The position numbers were made by a program, and so were the translations under genes. From the NCBI GenBank assembly GCA_964349885.1, contig CAYGIQ010000070.1:1-13839 (forward strand): a stretch of DNA of 13,839 nucleotides. The letters run 5' to 3'. The notes under the pieces are model-generated. The model ran no database searches. It saw only the letters and a program-made list of their open reading frames with translations, and was not told the origin of the DNA. Position 1 is the first letter of the stretch. Every line of letters begins with the position of its first letter. This DNA comes from UBA1413 sp964349885 (GTDB lineage: Bacteria > Bacteroidota > Bacteroidia > Bacteroidales > Prolixibacteraceae). This document shows positions 1-6,807 of this stretch, piece after piece.

Positions 1-2
1 AT

Positions 3-110
3 GTTGTTAACCAGGAAATGGACTCAATTGTACCAAACATTGTGATTGGAATCCTAGCCGGATTCGTTGCTTGGGGGCGTATTCGTGCTGCAAAAATTGA
101 AAGCAACTGA
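3..110 (+). CDS. C-terminal end of an unidentified membrane protein (5' truncated)
   Basis: An open frame enters from the left edge and stops at TGA 108-110, giving about 35 residues. The visible part contains one hydrophobic stretch (about IVPNIVIGILAGFVAW) followed by a basic tail (GRIRAAK). This looks like a final transmembrane helix with a positively charged cytoplasmic end. An internal ATG at 18 could in principle start a 30-residue peptide, but a gene continuing from upstream is more likely. There is too little sequence to assign a family. The stop lies about 30 nt before the candidate promoter of the Nramp-like gene, and no clear terminator is visible between them. Confidence 0.45.
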   Translation, partial: VVNQEMDSIVPNIVIGILAGFVAWGRIRAAKIESN

Positions 111-141
111 AGGTGTTCATGAATGCTGCTGTTTGCTTTTT

Positions 142-149
142 TAACTTTG
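142..149 (+). promoter_or_regulatory. Candidate Bacteroidota -7 box for the Nramp-like gene
   Basis: TAACTTTG matches the Bacteroidota -7 consensus TAnnTTTG. It lies 22 nt before the ATG at 172, close to the 20 and 23 nt seen for two other candidate boxes in this window. No convincing -33 TTG/TTTG partner is visible at the usual distance. The box favours ATG 172 over TTG 160, which would leave almost no leader. Confidence 0.4.
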
Positions 150-171
150 TTAATGAACGTTGGCAAACCTG

Positions 172-1518
172 ATGGAGAGAGATAGAGACCAGTTAGGTTT
201 TAAGTACCTTTTTAAACTTTTTGGTTTGCAGCAACTCTATAAAATAAAAGATGTTTTACAACGATCGCTGTTTGTGAAAAACAATTTTTTGAAAGTTTTG
301 GGACCCGGTATCATTATGGCGGGCGCTGCCGTGGGGGTGTCGCATTTGGTGCAATCTACCCGCGCCGGAGCTGCTTACGGCTTTGGTCTCATAGCGTTGG
401 TTTTGCTCATCAACCTGCTCAAATATCCCTTTTTTGAATTTGGTCCGCGTTACGCCATTGCCACCGGCGAAAGTCTGATTCACGGATACCGAAGAACCGG
501 CAAATGGGCCGTAGTTCTCTTTTTGATACTCACCCTCGGTACCATGTTTTCGATTCTGGCAGCGGTCTCAACAGTGACCATTGGTATTCTCAGCTCCATT
601 TTCCCCAACTTGCTCAGCTTCAGTGCTTGGACCATACTGCTGTTTGGCCTTTGTGTAGCCATTATTACTGTAGGTCGGTACAACGCGCTGGACAAGGCAA
701 TGAAGGTAATTATAGTTTTGCTTACGCTTTCGACGCTTGCGGCATTGGCTGCAGCTGCATGGAAGGGCTATAACCCGCAACCTCAATTTTCTGCTGCCAT
801 AAGCTGGTCGGCCACCGATATCGCCTTTATCATTGCACTTGCCGGATGGATGCCCAGTGCCATTGATTTATCGGTGTGGCATTCGCTCTGGACGCTGGCC
901 AAAATAAAACAAACCAGCTATACCCCCACCTTAAGGGAGGCATTGACCGACTTTAACATCGGATACCTTGGCACCGTGGTGATTGCCCTTGCGTTTCTCC
1001 TATTGGGGGCATATACCATGTATGGCTCCGGGATAACCTTTTCGCAGAATGGAACCGAATTTGCCACCCAATTGTTTGAACTCTACACCAAGCATATAGG
1101 TCCATGGGCCTATCCGCTGATTGCCCTTGCAGCAGCTACTACCATGTTCAGCACAACGCTCACCGTAATCGATGCCTACAGCAGGGTTATGCAGCCCGTA
1201 ACCTTGATGCTGGTCCCACAACTCGATCAACATAGAAGTATTAAATACCTCCGCATTTTTTGGACAACGGTGGTCATTGTAGGAGCGTTCCTAGTTATGA
1301 CCTCTTTTGCAAACGAGATGCGTCTTCTGGTTGATATAGCCACCACCCTATCGTTTATTACGGCTCCCATTCTAGGTTATCTTAACTACAGAGCCGTAAC
1401 CGGCAGCCATGTGCCTGAAAGCTTTAGGCCCGGCAAATGGCTCAGAGCCCTGAGCATATCAGGCTTGATTATTCTGACCGCATTTGCCCTCTATTTCATA
1501 TACACCCGAATAGGGTAA
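172..1518 (+). CDS. Nramp-family (SLC11-like) divalent metal transporter, divergent binding site
   Basis: A polytopic inner-membrane protein of 448 aa from ATG 172, with about 11 hydrophobic segments. A TTG at 160 would add four residues; residue numbers here count from that TTG. The LGPG motif (47-50) and a following STRAGAAYGF segment mark Nramp TM1. In canonical Nramp proteins TM1 carries DPGN, which binds the metal. Here the aligned residues are G59-V60-S61-H62. In TM6 the usual MPHN is M231-P232-S233-A234, followed by D236. So the TM6 methionine is kept, while the TM1 aspartate and asparagine and the TM6 histidine are lost. I recall similar sequences being common in Bacteroidota under the Nramp label, so family membership is fairly safe. 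Substrate (Mn, Fe, Mg or other) and proton coupling cannot be inferred from canonical rules. A response regulator follows 75 nt downstream on the same strand. Confidence 0.8.
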   Translation: MERDRDQLGFKYLFKLFGLQQLYKIKDVLQRSLFVKNNFLKVLGPGIIMAGAAVGVSHLVQSTRAGAAYGFGLIALVLLINLLKYPFFEFGPRYAIATGESLIHGYRRTGKWAVVLFLILTLGTMFSILAAVSTVTIGILSSIFPNLLSFSAWTILLFGLCVAIITVGRYNALDKAMKVIIVLLTLSTLAALAAAAWKGYNPQPQFSAAISWSATDIAFIIALAGWMPSAIDLSVWHSLWTLAKIKQTSYTPTLREALTDFNIGYLGTVVIALAFLLLGAYTMYGSGITFSQNGTEFATQLFELYTKHIGPWAYPLIALAAATTMFSTTLTVIDAYSRVMQPVTLMLVPQLDQHRSIKYLRIFWTTVVIVGAFLVMTSFANEMRLLVDIATTLSFITAPILGYLNYRAVTGSHVPESFRPGKWLRALSISGLIILTAFALYFIYTRIG

Positions 1519-1541
1519 ACCAACCATGATTCAAACATAAG

Positions 1542-1551
1542 TTGCATGCAA
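1542..1551. promoter_or_regulatory. 10-bp perfect palindrome upstream of the response regulator gene
   Basis: TTGCATGCAA is self-complementary. It lies in the 75-nt gap between the transporter and regulator genes, 15 nt before a weak -7-like box (TAAATTTT, 1567-1574) that itself sits 19 nt from the regulator ATG. This position suits an operator, possibly for autoregulation. A 10-bp palindrome occurs by chance about once per kb, so this is only suggestive. Confidence 0.25.
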
Positions 1552-1593
1552 GAACAAGAGACTATGTAAATTTTTTTAGCTGAAAGAGAGACC

Positions 1594-2271
1594 ATGAAGA
1601 TACTTATTGCCGAAGACCATAACCTGATAAGAGCTGCACTTAGAAATCTTCTTTCCAGTCAGTTCGATTCAGTGGAGATTGAGGAAGCCACCAATGGGCT
1701 TGAAGCTGTCGAGAAAGCCAAAACTTTTGACCCCGATCTGGTGATTCTCGATTACGAAATGCCCCAATACAATGGGATTTATGCCGCCCGCACGATTAGC
1801 AAAGATCTTCCCGAAATGCCCATTCTTATATTAACAATGCATTCAGGTCGGTCTGAAATCTTAGCATCTCTGCAAGCCGGAGCAAAAGGGTTTTTGCCGA
1901 AAGAGGTAGAAACCGAAGAACTTACTGATGCAATAAACGCTCTTTTGGCAGGATGCCAATGGTTTAAGGGAAAGGTGGGTGAAGTGGTTTCTGAATATGA
2001 AGTGGCCGAAAAATCGGTGCGCATTAAGCAGAATGTTGGCGGGTTGTCGGGCCGACAAATCGAAGTCATAGCGCTTATTGTAAGAGGATTGACCAACGAA
2101 GAGATCTCAGATAAGCTCCACATAAGCATTCGCACGGTAGAGCTGCACAAATGGAGAATCTATCAAAAACTTAGGCTCAAAAAAGTATCCGACCTTATCC
2201 TATATGTTATCAAAAACAATATCCTCGACAGTGAACTTGGCGATGATATAGACCCCAACACACTCAACTGA
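1594..2271 (+). CDS. NarL/LuxR-type two-component response regulator
   Basis: A 225-aa cytoplasmic regulator of normal length. The N-terminal receiver domain (about 1-120) has the acidic pair E7/D8, the phosphoacceptor D53 in LVILDYEMP, T81 and K103 in the usual places, so phosphorelay should work. A linker of about 30 residues leads to a C-terminal LuxR/GerE helix-turn-helix (about 151-210), with LSGRQIEVIALI and the recognition-helix region HISIRTVELHKWRIYQKL. The start ATG follows a purine-rich stretch (GAAAGAGAG) that could act as a ribosome binding site. No histidine kinase is visible in the window, so this is an orphan regulator here. It may control the preceding transporter or the following hypothetical gene, but only proximity suggests that. 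Confidence 0.92.
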   Translation: MKILIAEDHNLIRAALRNLLSSQFDSVEIEEATNGLEAVEKAKTFDPDLVILDYEMPQYNGIYAARTISKDLPEMPILILTMHSGRSEILASLQAGAKGFLPKEVETEELTDAINALLAGCQWFKGKVGEVVSEYEVAEKSVRIKQNVGGLSGRQIEVIALIVRGLTNEEISDKLHISIRTVELHKWRIYQKLRLKKVSDLILYVIKNNILDSELGDDIDPNTLN

Positions 2272-2430
2272 TGCAACAAAAGATGGGCTTCATAAAAATC
2301 ATAAATGTGTGAAAATGAAATATTTTTACGTATTGTTTGTTCAATTCTTTTTTATGAACTTTACATCGACAAAGCAATCGGGTGGGTATTTAATTGCTGA
2401 CCCACCTTTTCAGAATCTATCATAGATTGT

Positions 2431-2802
2431 ATGCCCTCATTTAGCAACCCTGTTGGAAATATGACCCAAAAGAAATCCACGATGAGGATTGTGCCAAAGC
2501 TTGTGTCCACGACGGATGGCGTTCCTGTGCTGTCGTTGCTGAACAAATCTGCTGGCTTTTTGATCAACCTTCATCTTACCGCTTACACCGATAATGGCAA
2601 CCAATATCTGTACGAGGTTCCATTCTTGCCCCCCGGTAAGCTGCAGATGGTGAACCTCAAGCTCGACAAGTACAGTCCGCTGCCAGCCTTTTCAGGAATG
2701 CTTACCAAAATAGTGATACGGAACCAACGCGATGAATTCGTATTTCATCTGAAGAATCAAAAATTTATTCCAAATACTGGCCGGGCAAAATCGCCTGAAT
2801 GA
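2431..2802 (+). CDS. Hypothetical small protein, predicted beta-rich
   Basis: I do not recognise a family. The frame encodes 123 aa from ATG 2431. ATG 2461 (MTQKKSTMRIV), preceded by GGAA, or ATG 2482 are plausible alternative starts. There is no signal peptide or membrane segment. Alternating hydrophobic residues (FLINLHLTAYTDNG, YLYEVPFLPPG, MVNLKL, KIVIRN, EFVFHL) suggest a small beta-sandwich-like domain. It lies 159 nt after the response regulator on the same strand and is followed by a strong terminator about 100 nt downstream, which supports transcription through this region. Codon composition looks coding, but no homology can be tested here. Confidence 0.6.
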   Translation: MPSFSNPVGNMTQKKSTMRIVPKLVSTTDGVPVLSLLNKSAGFLINLHLTAYTDNGNQYLYEVPFLPPGKLQMVNLKLDKYSPLPAFSGMLTKIVIRNQRDEFVFHLKNQKFIPNTGRAKSPE

Positions 2803-3137
2803 TGCTATTTTGCAGTTTACAATGCCGTAATTTTATCGGCAAACCAACATGCTGCTTTTGTTCATTTATATCAAATTTCATTACCATCATTGTTTCCGCA
2901 ATGCGAGGGCTGTCTCCCTGGAGACAGCCCTCTTTTTTTGCCATACCGAACAGCAAAACTTGGCTGCCATTTTTCCTAAAATTTTGCAAACCGACTTAAT
3001 ACCAAACCATCAAAGGCCCACAATCTAAAGCTCCATCAAGCAACCCTTTGTTTTATCCTTAACCATCGCCAATTGACCAGCACCTTGCTGTTGGTGTTGA
3101 TAACCTACTTCGGATCAGTGAAACAGGTCATTGCACA
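2803..3137. other. Intergenic region between convergent genes
   Basis: This 335-base stretch separates the plus-strand hypothetical gene from the end of the minus-strand propeller gene. Its only strong feature is the rho-independent terminator at 2905-2939. I see a small CAGCA/TGCTG stem near 3077-3089 without a T-tract on either strand, and nothing that looks like a gene. Confidence 0.6.
2905..2939 (+). terminator. Strong rho-independent terminator
   Basis: GAGGGCTGTCTCC (2905-2917) is perfectly complementary to GGAGACAGCCCTC (2920-2932), forming a GC-rich stem of 12-13 bp with a very short loop. Seven T residues (2933-2939) follow immediately. The T-tract is on the plus strand only, so it ends transcription coming from the 172-2802 gene block. 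Confidence 0.93.
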
Positions 3138-4223
3138 TCAAAACGGGTTGTCGAGTACCAGTGGCGCAGTTTGTGTCGAGGATAGCACCACAATACGGTG
3201 ATCGGTGGTTACAAAGAAAGCACGGGTAGAGGCCGCTACGAGTTTGCAACCATAGCCCGACATCTCCTGCATCGGCTGTACCTGCTGCGGCATACCGGTA
3301 ACGCCGCTGAACCAGGTTTGTAAAACCGACCCATCGGGCATTACAAAAATGGGGGCAAAGTAAGTTTCGGAACCTGCTGTCATACTTTTGGGCGTTACCA
3401 CTCCTGGCACCAAACCATCGGTTAGATGGCCCCAACTGAAAACGGTAGCATTGGCCCGGGTCGCCACATTGCAATTACCACCTGCCGCAATTTTGGTATG
3501 TCCCGTTTCAGACGAAAGCAAGGTTGGCACCTTGTAAACTTCATTATCTTGTGCGCTAATGGTTCCCCACTGATAAATTAGTCCGGATGTGGTTAGGGCC
3601 AACATCTGGCTGGTGCCACCCGACAATTGGCTCACCTGTTGATTAAACCCGGCCACTTTAAACGGCAACTCCCGGTGGTTCTTGATGGTAGAATCTCCTA
3701 GGGCATATTGATGGTTATATCCCCAGGTCCACAATCCACCATTGCTGTCGGTTGCAGCATAAAATGGAAAGTTGTCACCTCCGGTGGCCACGTGGGTAAT
3801 TTTTGCCGAGCCAAAAGCATTGGAGTAGGGAAAAACCACTGCAGAATCGGCAATTTCAGCAATAAGGTTGAAGTCCCAGACAAAAAGCCGCCCATCCTTG
3901 TCGAGCGCGATGCATTCGTACACCGTGGGCATAATATTAACCGGCCCAGCCGATATTTCAACAATATCTTTAAGTCCACGAACCTTCGACTTCTTGATGG
4001 CAGGACCATACGTAAAGCTCAAATAGACGCAAAATACCTCCCCCTTACCCGTAAGGTAGATGGCATAGTTCGAATGGGCAGAAATGGCCGCTATGGTCTC
4101 ACTGCCCGAAGGCTCATCTTCAGAATCCGGATCCTCAACTGGTTTTAACAGATCGCATGAAAATATAAATGCTAGCAGAATCAGCATAGTGCTGAATTTC
4201 GATACATTGCCGTAAAGTTGCAT
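3138..4223 (-). CDS. RCC1-like beta-propeller lipoprotein
   Basis: A 361-aa protein with a type II signal peptide: one lysine (K9), a hydrophobic core at about 13-21, and lipobox FIFSC with the lipidated cysteine at C23. An acidic linker follows (about 30-38, EDPDSEDE), resembling the acidic signals that send lipoproteins to the cell surface in Bacteroidota. The body has seven strands of the RCC1 type, near residues 61 (GEVFCVY), 111 (GRLFVW), 162 (GGLWTWG), 214 (GLIYQWG), 260 (TVFSWG), 298 (GSVLQTW) and 342 (HRIVVLS), at 38-52 residue spacing. That fits a complete seven-bladed propeller. Matches of the type GG-D/T-x5-L-T/D-x-G precede several blades. The family usually mediates protein binding and no enzyme residues are evident. 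The partner is unknown. The gene is downstream of an oxidoreductase gene on the same strand, but 240 nt with several stem-loops separate them. Confidence 0.78.
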   Translation of the reverse strand: MQLYGNVSKFSTMLILLAFIFSCDLLKPVEDPDSEDEPSGSETIAAISAHSNYAIYLTGKGEVFCVYLSFTYGPAIKKSKVRGLKDIVEISAGPVNIMPTVYECIALDKDGRLFVWDFNLIAEIADSAVVFPYSNAFGSAKITHVATGGDNFPFYAATDSNGGLWTWGYNHQYALGDSTIKNHRELPFKVAGFNQQVSQLSGGTSQMLALTTSGLIYQWGTISAQDNEVYKVPTLLSSETGHTKIAAGGNCNVATRANATVFSWGHLTDGLVPGVVTPKSMTAGSETYFAPIFVMPDGSVLQTWFSGVTGMPQQVQPMQEMSGYGCKLVAASTRAFFVTTDHRIVVLSSTQTAPLVLDNPF

Positions 4224-4245
4224 ACAGCATAGATTTTAACCTACT

Positions 4246-4290
4246 AAAAAATCGGGAGGTAAATTACCTTCGGGTTGCACTACAACCCGA
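4246..4290 (-). terminator. Stem-loops followed by a T-run upstream of the propeller gene
   Basis: Read on the minus strand: an 8-bp stem TCGGGTTG/CAACCCGA with a 5-nt loop (4290-4270), a near-perfect palindrome AGGTAATTTACCT (4269-4257), then CCCGA and six T residues (4251-4246). The second CCCGA could also pair with the first TCGGG. This may terminate the oxidoreductase transcript or act as a structured leader of the propeller gene, whose ATG begins 22 nt beyond the T-run. The hairpin nearest the T-run is AT-rich, so strength as a terminator is uncertain. Confidence 0.4.
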
Positions 4291-4335
4291 TAGGAAATCG
4301 GAAATTAGTCAGCCGAAGCCTGGGAAGAAACCACC

Positions 4336-4361
4336 ATTCCCCCGACATACAAGGGGGGAAT
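4336..4361. repeat. 8-bp inverted repeat (stem-loop)
   Basis: ATTCCCCC (4336-4343) and GGGGGAAT (4354-4361) form an 8-bp stem around a 10-nt loop, about 100 nt beyond the oxidoreductase stop codon. There is no T-tract on either strand, so an intrinsic terminator is unlikely. It might stabilise the 3' end of the oxidoreductase transcript. Confidence 0.45.
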
Positions 4362-4463
4362 TTCACTACCAAAGTTACATCAATTTTCGTGCATCAGACA
4401 TGTGAATCCTGAATTTTTTCTAAAACGGAAGCAGGTTAAATCTACATGTCTTAAAGGCCTATG

Positions 4464-5402
4464 CTAATCGGTGGCGAGCACCAGTTTTCCCTTTACGCGG
4501 CCGGTTTCGATACGGTGGTGTGCCACCGCCCCCTCCGAAAGTGGATAAACTTGTTCCACCACCGACTGGAGTTGGCCCTGCCGCATCATTTCGGAGAGAA
4601 TTTCCAGATCGGCTCCCGAAGGACGGGCCAATATGGCTCTAGACGAGTGGCCTTTTATCCGGGCCAGCAGATGGCTTACATATACCCCAGGGGAGGGGAT
4701 GGTGGAGATATAAGTCGCCCCCGCTTTGAGTATTTTGATGGAACGGTAATACGACAGTGCGGCCACCGCATCGAAAACAATATCGAAACTGAGTCCGGTA
4801 GAATCAATAGCGGTGGAGGTATAATCAATCACCTCCTCGGCACCCAACCGGCGCACCCATTCAACGTTAGATCCACTGCAAACCGCTGTAACGCGAGCAC
4901 CCAAGTTTCTGGCAATCTGAACCGCCAGATGGCCAACGCCCCCCGATGCCCCATACACCAAAACCTCCATTCCTTTCTGAATTTTGCCCAGATCGCGCAG
5001 CGCCTGCAAAACGGTCAGGCCTGCAAGGGGCACTGCGGAGGCCTCGGTAAAAGAGACCGCTTCGGGAAATGCGGCCACAAACTCCTCGCGAATGGAAACA
5101 TACTGAGCATATCCGCCACCTTTGAAGTCGAGCATGGCAAACACACGATCGCCGGCCTTAAACTTACTTCCCATCGGAGCCTTTTCGACCACGCCAGCTA
5201 CATCGCCACCCAAAATTTTGGGAAATTTAAAACCCGAAACGAACCAAATGGAGCCATTCCTGATTTTGTAATCTACTGGATTAATCGCTGCGGCATAAAT
5301 CCGCACCAGAAGATTCTCCTTATCGGCAACCGGAATAGGAACCCACTCCGATGTGAGTACCTCAGGTTTTCCGTAGCGGTGTATTCGAAGTGCCTGCATC
5401 AT
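4464..5402 (-). CDS. Zinc-independent MDR NAD(P)-dependent oxidoreductase (quinone oxidoreductase-like)
   Basis: A 312-aa cytoplasmic enzyme of the medium-chain dehydrogenase/reductase superfamily, of usual length for the quinone oxidoreductase group. It probably transfers hydride from NADPH to quinones or enone-type substrates. The N-terminal GroES-like domain has INPVDYKIRNG (40-50) and LGGDVAGVV (64-72). The Rossmann domain has the VYGASGGVG nucleotide-binding loop (149-157). The structural zinc cysteine cluster and catalytic zinc ligands of alcohol dehydrogenases are absent, which places it in the zinc-free branch. The start has two adjacent ATG codons (5402 and 5399), and either is possible. 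It is divergent from serA with 144 nt between the start codons. The exact substrate is unknown. Confidence 0.88.
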   Translation of the reverse strand: MMQALRIHRYGKPEVLTSEWVPIPVADKENLLVRIYAAAINPVDYKIRNGSIWFVSGFKFPKILGGDVAGVVEKAPMGSKFKAGDRVFAMLDFKGGGYAQYVSIREEFVAAFPEAVSFTEASAVPLAGLTVLQALRDLGKIQKGMEVLVYGASGGVGHLAVQIARNLGARVTAVCSGSNVEWVRRLGAEEVIDYTSTAIDSTGLSFDIVFDAVAALSYYRSIKILKAGATYISTIPSPGVYVSHLLARIKGHSSRAILARPSGADLEILSEMMRQGQLQSVVEQVYPLSEGAVAHHRIETGRVKGKLVLATD

Positions 5403-5425
5403 AATTTAGCGATTGTAATGGATGG

Positions 5426-5473
5426 TTATACAACGCACACCCAACAAAATTGTTCCGGCGCCATGTTGTATAA
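5426..5473. promoter_or_regulatory. Nested inverted repeats between divergent oxidoreductase and serA genes
   Basis: TTATACAAC (5426-5434) and GTTGTATAA (5465-5473) are perfect 9-bp inverted repeats. Almost concentric inside them is AACAA-AA-TTGTT (5443-5454). The centres differ by one base. The set lies 24 nt upstream of the oxidoreductase start. It is placed as an operator or cruciform-like element would be, and is not followed by a T-run. Confidence 0.4.
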
Positions 5474-5492
5474 TCGTTAAGAAACCAAAAGT

Positions 5493-5526
5493 TTAGCGCT
5501 AACCCTCCGGCGGGTGGTTATCTTTG
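5493..5526 (+). promoter_or_regulatory. Candidate serA promoter with overlapping palindromes
   Basis: TATCTTTG (5519-5526) is a full match to the Bacteroidota -7 box TAnnTTTG and lies 20 nt before the serA ATG. A TTTA at 5492-5495 is a weak -33 candidate, 23 nt upstream. Two palindromes occupy the spacer: perfect TTAGCGCTAA (5493-5502) and ACCCTCCGGCGGGT (5502-5515), which has one mismatched pair. A repressor bound here would block polymerase. Confidence 0.5.
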
Positions 5527-5546
5527 CGTAAACCAACATCAACTCT

Positions 5547-6779
5547 ATGAAACGCAGGGTTTCGCTAAGCAAAGACCAGATCAGGATTCTGCTGCTCGAA
5601 GGTTTACACAACTCGGCTGTTAGCTGCTTTAAAGAGGCCGGATACCACAACATCGAATACCTGAACACCGCACTCGATGAACAGGAGCTGCTCGAAAAAC
5701 TTAAAGATGTTCATATTGTCGGCATCAGGTCGCGCACCCAGCTTACTCCATCGGTACTCGAGAAGGCAAGCAAACTTTTCGCCATCGGATGTTTTAGCAT
5801 TGGCACCAACCAAGTAGACACCCAAGCAGCCAAGTTAAGAGGAATTCCCGTTTTCAATGCCCCCTTTTCGAACACCCGCTCCGTAGCCGAGTTGGTAATT
5901 GCCGAAACCATTATGCTGTTGCGGGAGATCCCTTCGAAAAACGCTGCGGCCCATCGCGGTGAATGGCTTAAATCGGCAGGTCAATCGTACGAGGTACGCG
6001 ACAAAAATCTGGGAATAGTGGGCTATGGACATATTGGCTCGCAGGTTTCGGTGCTGGCCGAGGCAATGGGGATGAATGTTTTCTATTTCGACATTGAGAA
6101 AAAACTGAGCTTGGGTAAAGCTGTGGCTTGCTCCTCGCTAAACGAACTTCTGGCAGTTTCTGATGCGGTAACCCTTCATGTGCCTGAAACCGATGTAACC
6201 CGAAATCTGATTTCGGCAAACGAACTGGAGATTATGAAACAAGGATCGGTTCTGATAAATGCCTCCAGAGGATCGGTGGCCGATTATCAGGCGGTGGCCG
6301 GGGCATTGAAAAGTGGAAAGCTGGCAGGCGTGGCAGCCGATGTATTCCCGGTAGAGCCCTCCTCCAACCATGAGCCATTCGAATCGGTACTTCAATCGTT
6401 CGACAATGCCATACTTACACCCCATATTGGCGGAAGCACCCGTGAGGCTCAAGAAAAAATAGGAACCGAAGTCGCCGAAAAACTGATCAAATACAGCGAC
6501 AACGGCTCTACGATCGGGGCAGTAAACTTTCCCCAAATCTCACTGGCACCCAATGTCGAGAAACAGCGTTTTCTACACATCCATAAAAATATGCCCGGGA
6601 TGCTGAATGAGGTCAACCGTATTTTCACCAACAAAGCCATCAACATAGCGGCTGCCTATCTGCAAACCGATGGCGACATAGGATATGTTATTATTGACAC
6701 TGAGAGTGAACCAGGAGTGGAAATTCTGAAGGAACTCAAAACAATTTCGCAAACAATAAGAGCAAGAATGCTGTTTTAG
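5547..6779 (+). CDS. serA: D-3-phosphoglycerate dehydrogenase with ACT domain
   Basis: Catalyses the first step of serine synthesis, oxidising 3-phosphoglycerate to 3-phosphohydroxypyruvate with NAD. The protein is 410 aa, the same length as Escherichia coli SerA and clearly of that type throughout. Shared stretches include VAIGCF-like IGCFSIGTNQVD (80-91), PVFNAPFSNTRSVAELVI (101-118) and IKYSDNGST (314-322). The nucleotide-binding GYGHIG is at 159-164. The catalytic arginine (R241 in NASRG), glutamate (E270 in DVFPVEP) and histidine (H293 in TPHIGGST) are all present. The C-terminal ACT domain (about 341-410) keeps H346, N348 and N366, which correspond to the serine-binding residues of the E. 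coli enzyme, so feedback inhibition by serine is likely. No serC or serB is nearby. The next gene starts 28 nt downstream. Confidence 0.95.
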   Translation: MKRRVSLSKDQIRILLLEGLHNSAVSCFKEAGYHNIEYLNTALDEQELLEKLKDVHIVGIRSRTQLTPSVLEKASKLFAIGCFSIGTNQVDTQAAKLRGIPVFNAPFSNTRSVAELVIAETIMLLREIPSKNAAAHRGEWLKSAGQSYEVRDKNLGIVGYGHIGSQVSVLAEAMGMNVFYFDIEKKLSLGKAVACSSLNELLAVSDAVTLHVPETDVTRNLISANELEIMKQGSVLINASRGSVADYQAVAGALKSGKLAGVAADVFPVEPSSNHEPFESVLQSFDNAILTPHIGGSTREAQEKIGTEVAEKLIKYSDNGSTIGAVNFPQISLAPNVEKQRFLHIHKNMPGMLNEVNRIFTNKAINIAAAYLQTDGDIGYVIIDTESEPGVEILKELKTISQTIRARMLF

Positions 6780-6807
6780 GCACGGATTCTGTGTTGGAAT
6801 CTGCTCA

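Noticed and set aside
160..171. TTG start for the Nramp-like protein
   Set aside because: It is only 10 nt from the candidate -7 box, which would leave almost no leader. ATG 172 fits better.
3115..3474. 119-codon minus-strand frame overlapping the propeller gene
   Set aside because: It is a shifted-frame shadow of the RCC1-like gene with Cys- and Arg-rich composition and no start context.
4396..4451. AGACATGT/ACATGTCT inverted repeat as a terminator of the oxidoreductase gene
   Set aside because: The arms are 8 bp but 40 nt apart, and no T-tract follows the stem.
4461..5480. A 339-codon plus-strand frame, longer than the sense oxidoreductase gene it overlaps
   Set aside because: It lies antisense to a gene with clear MDR motifs. 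Its translation is rich in His, Arg, Asn and Cys with no domain, as expected for the complement of a coding strand with few stops.
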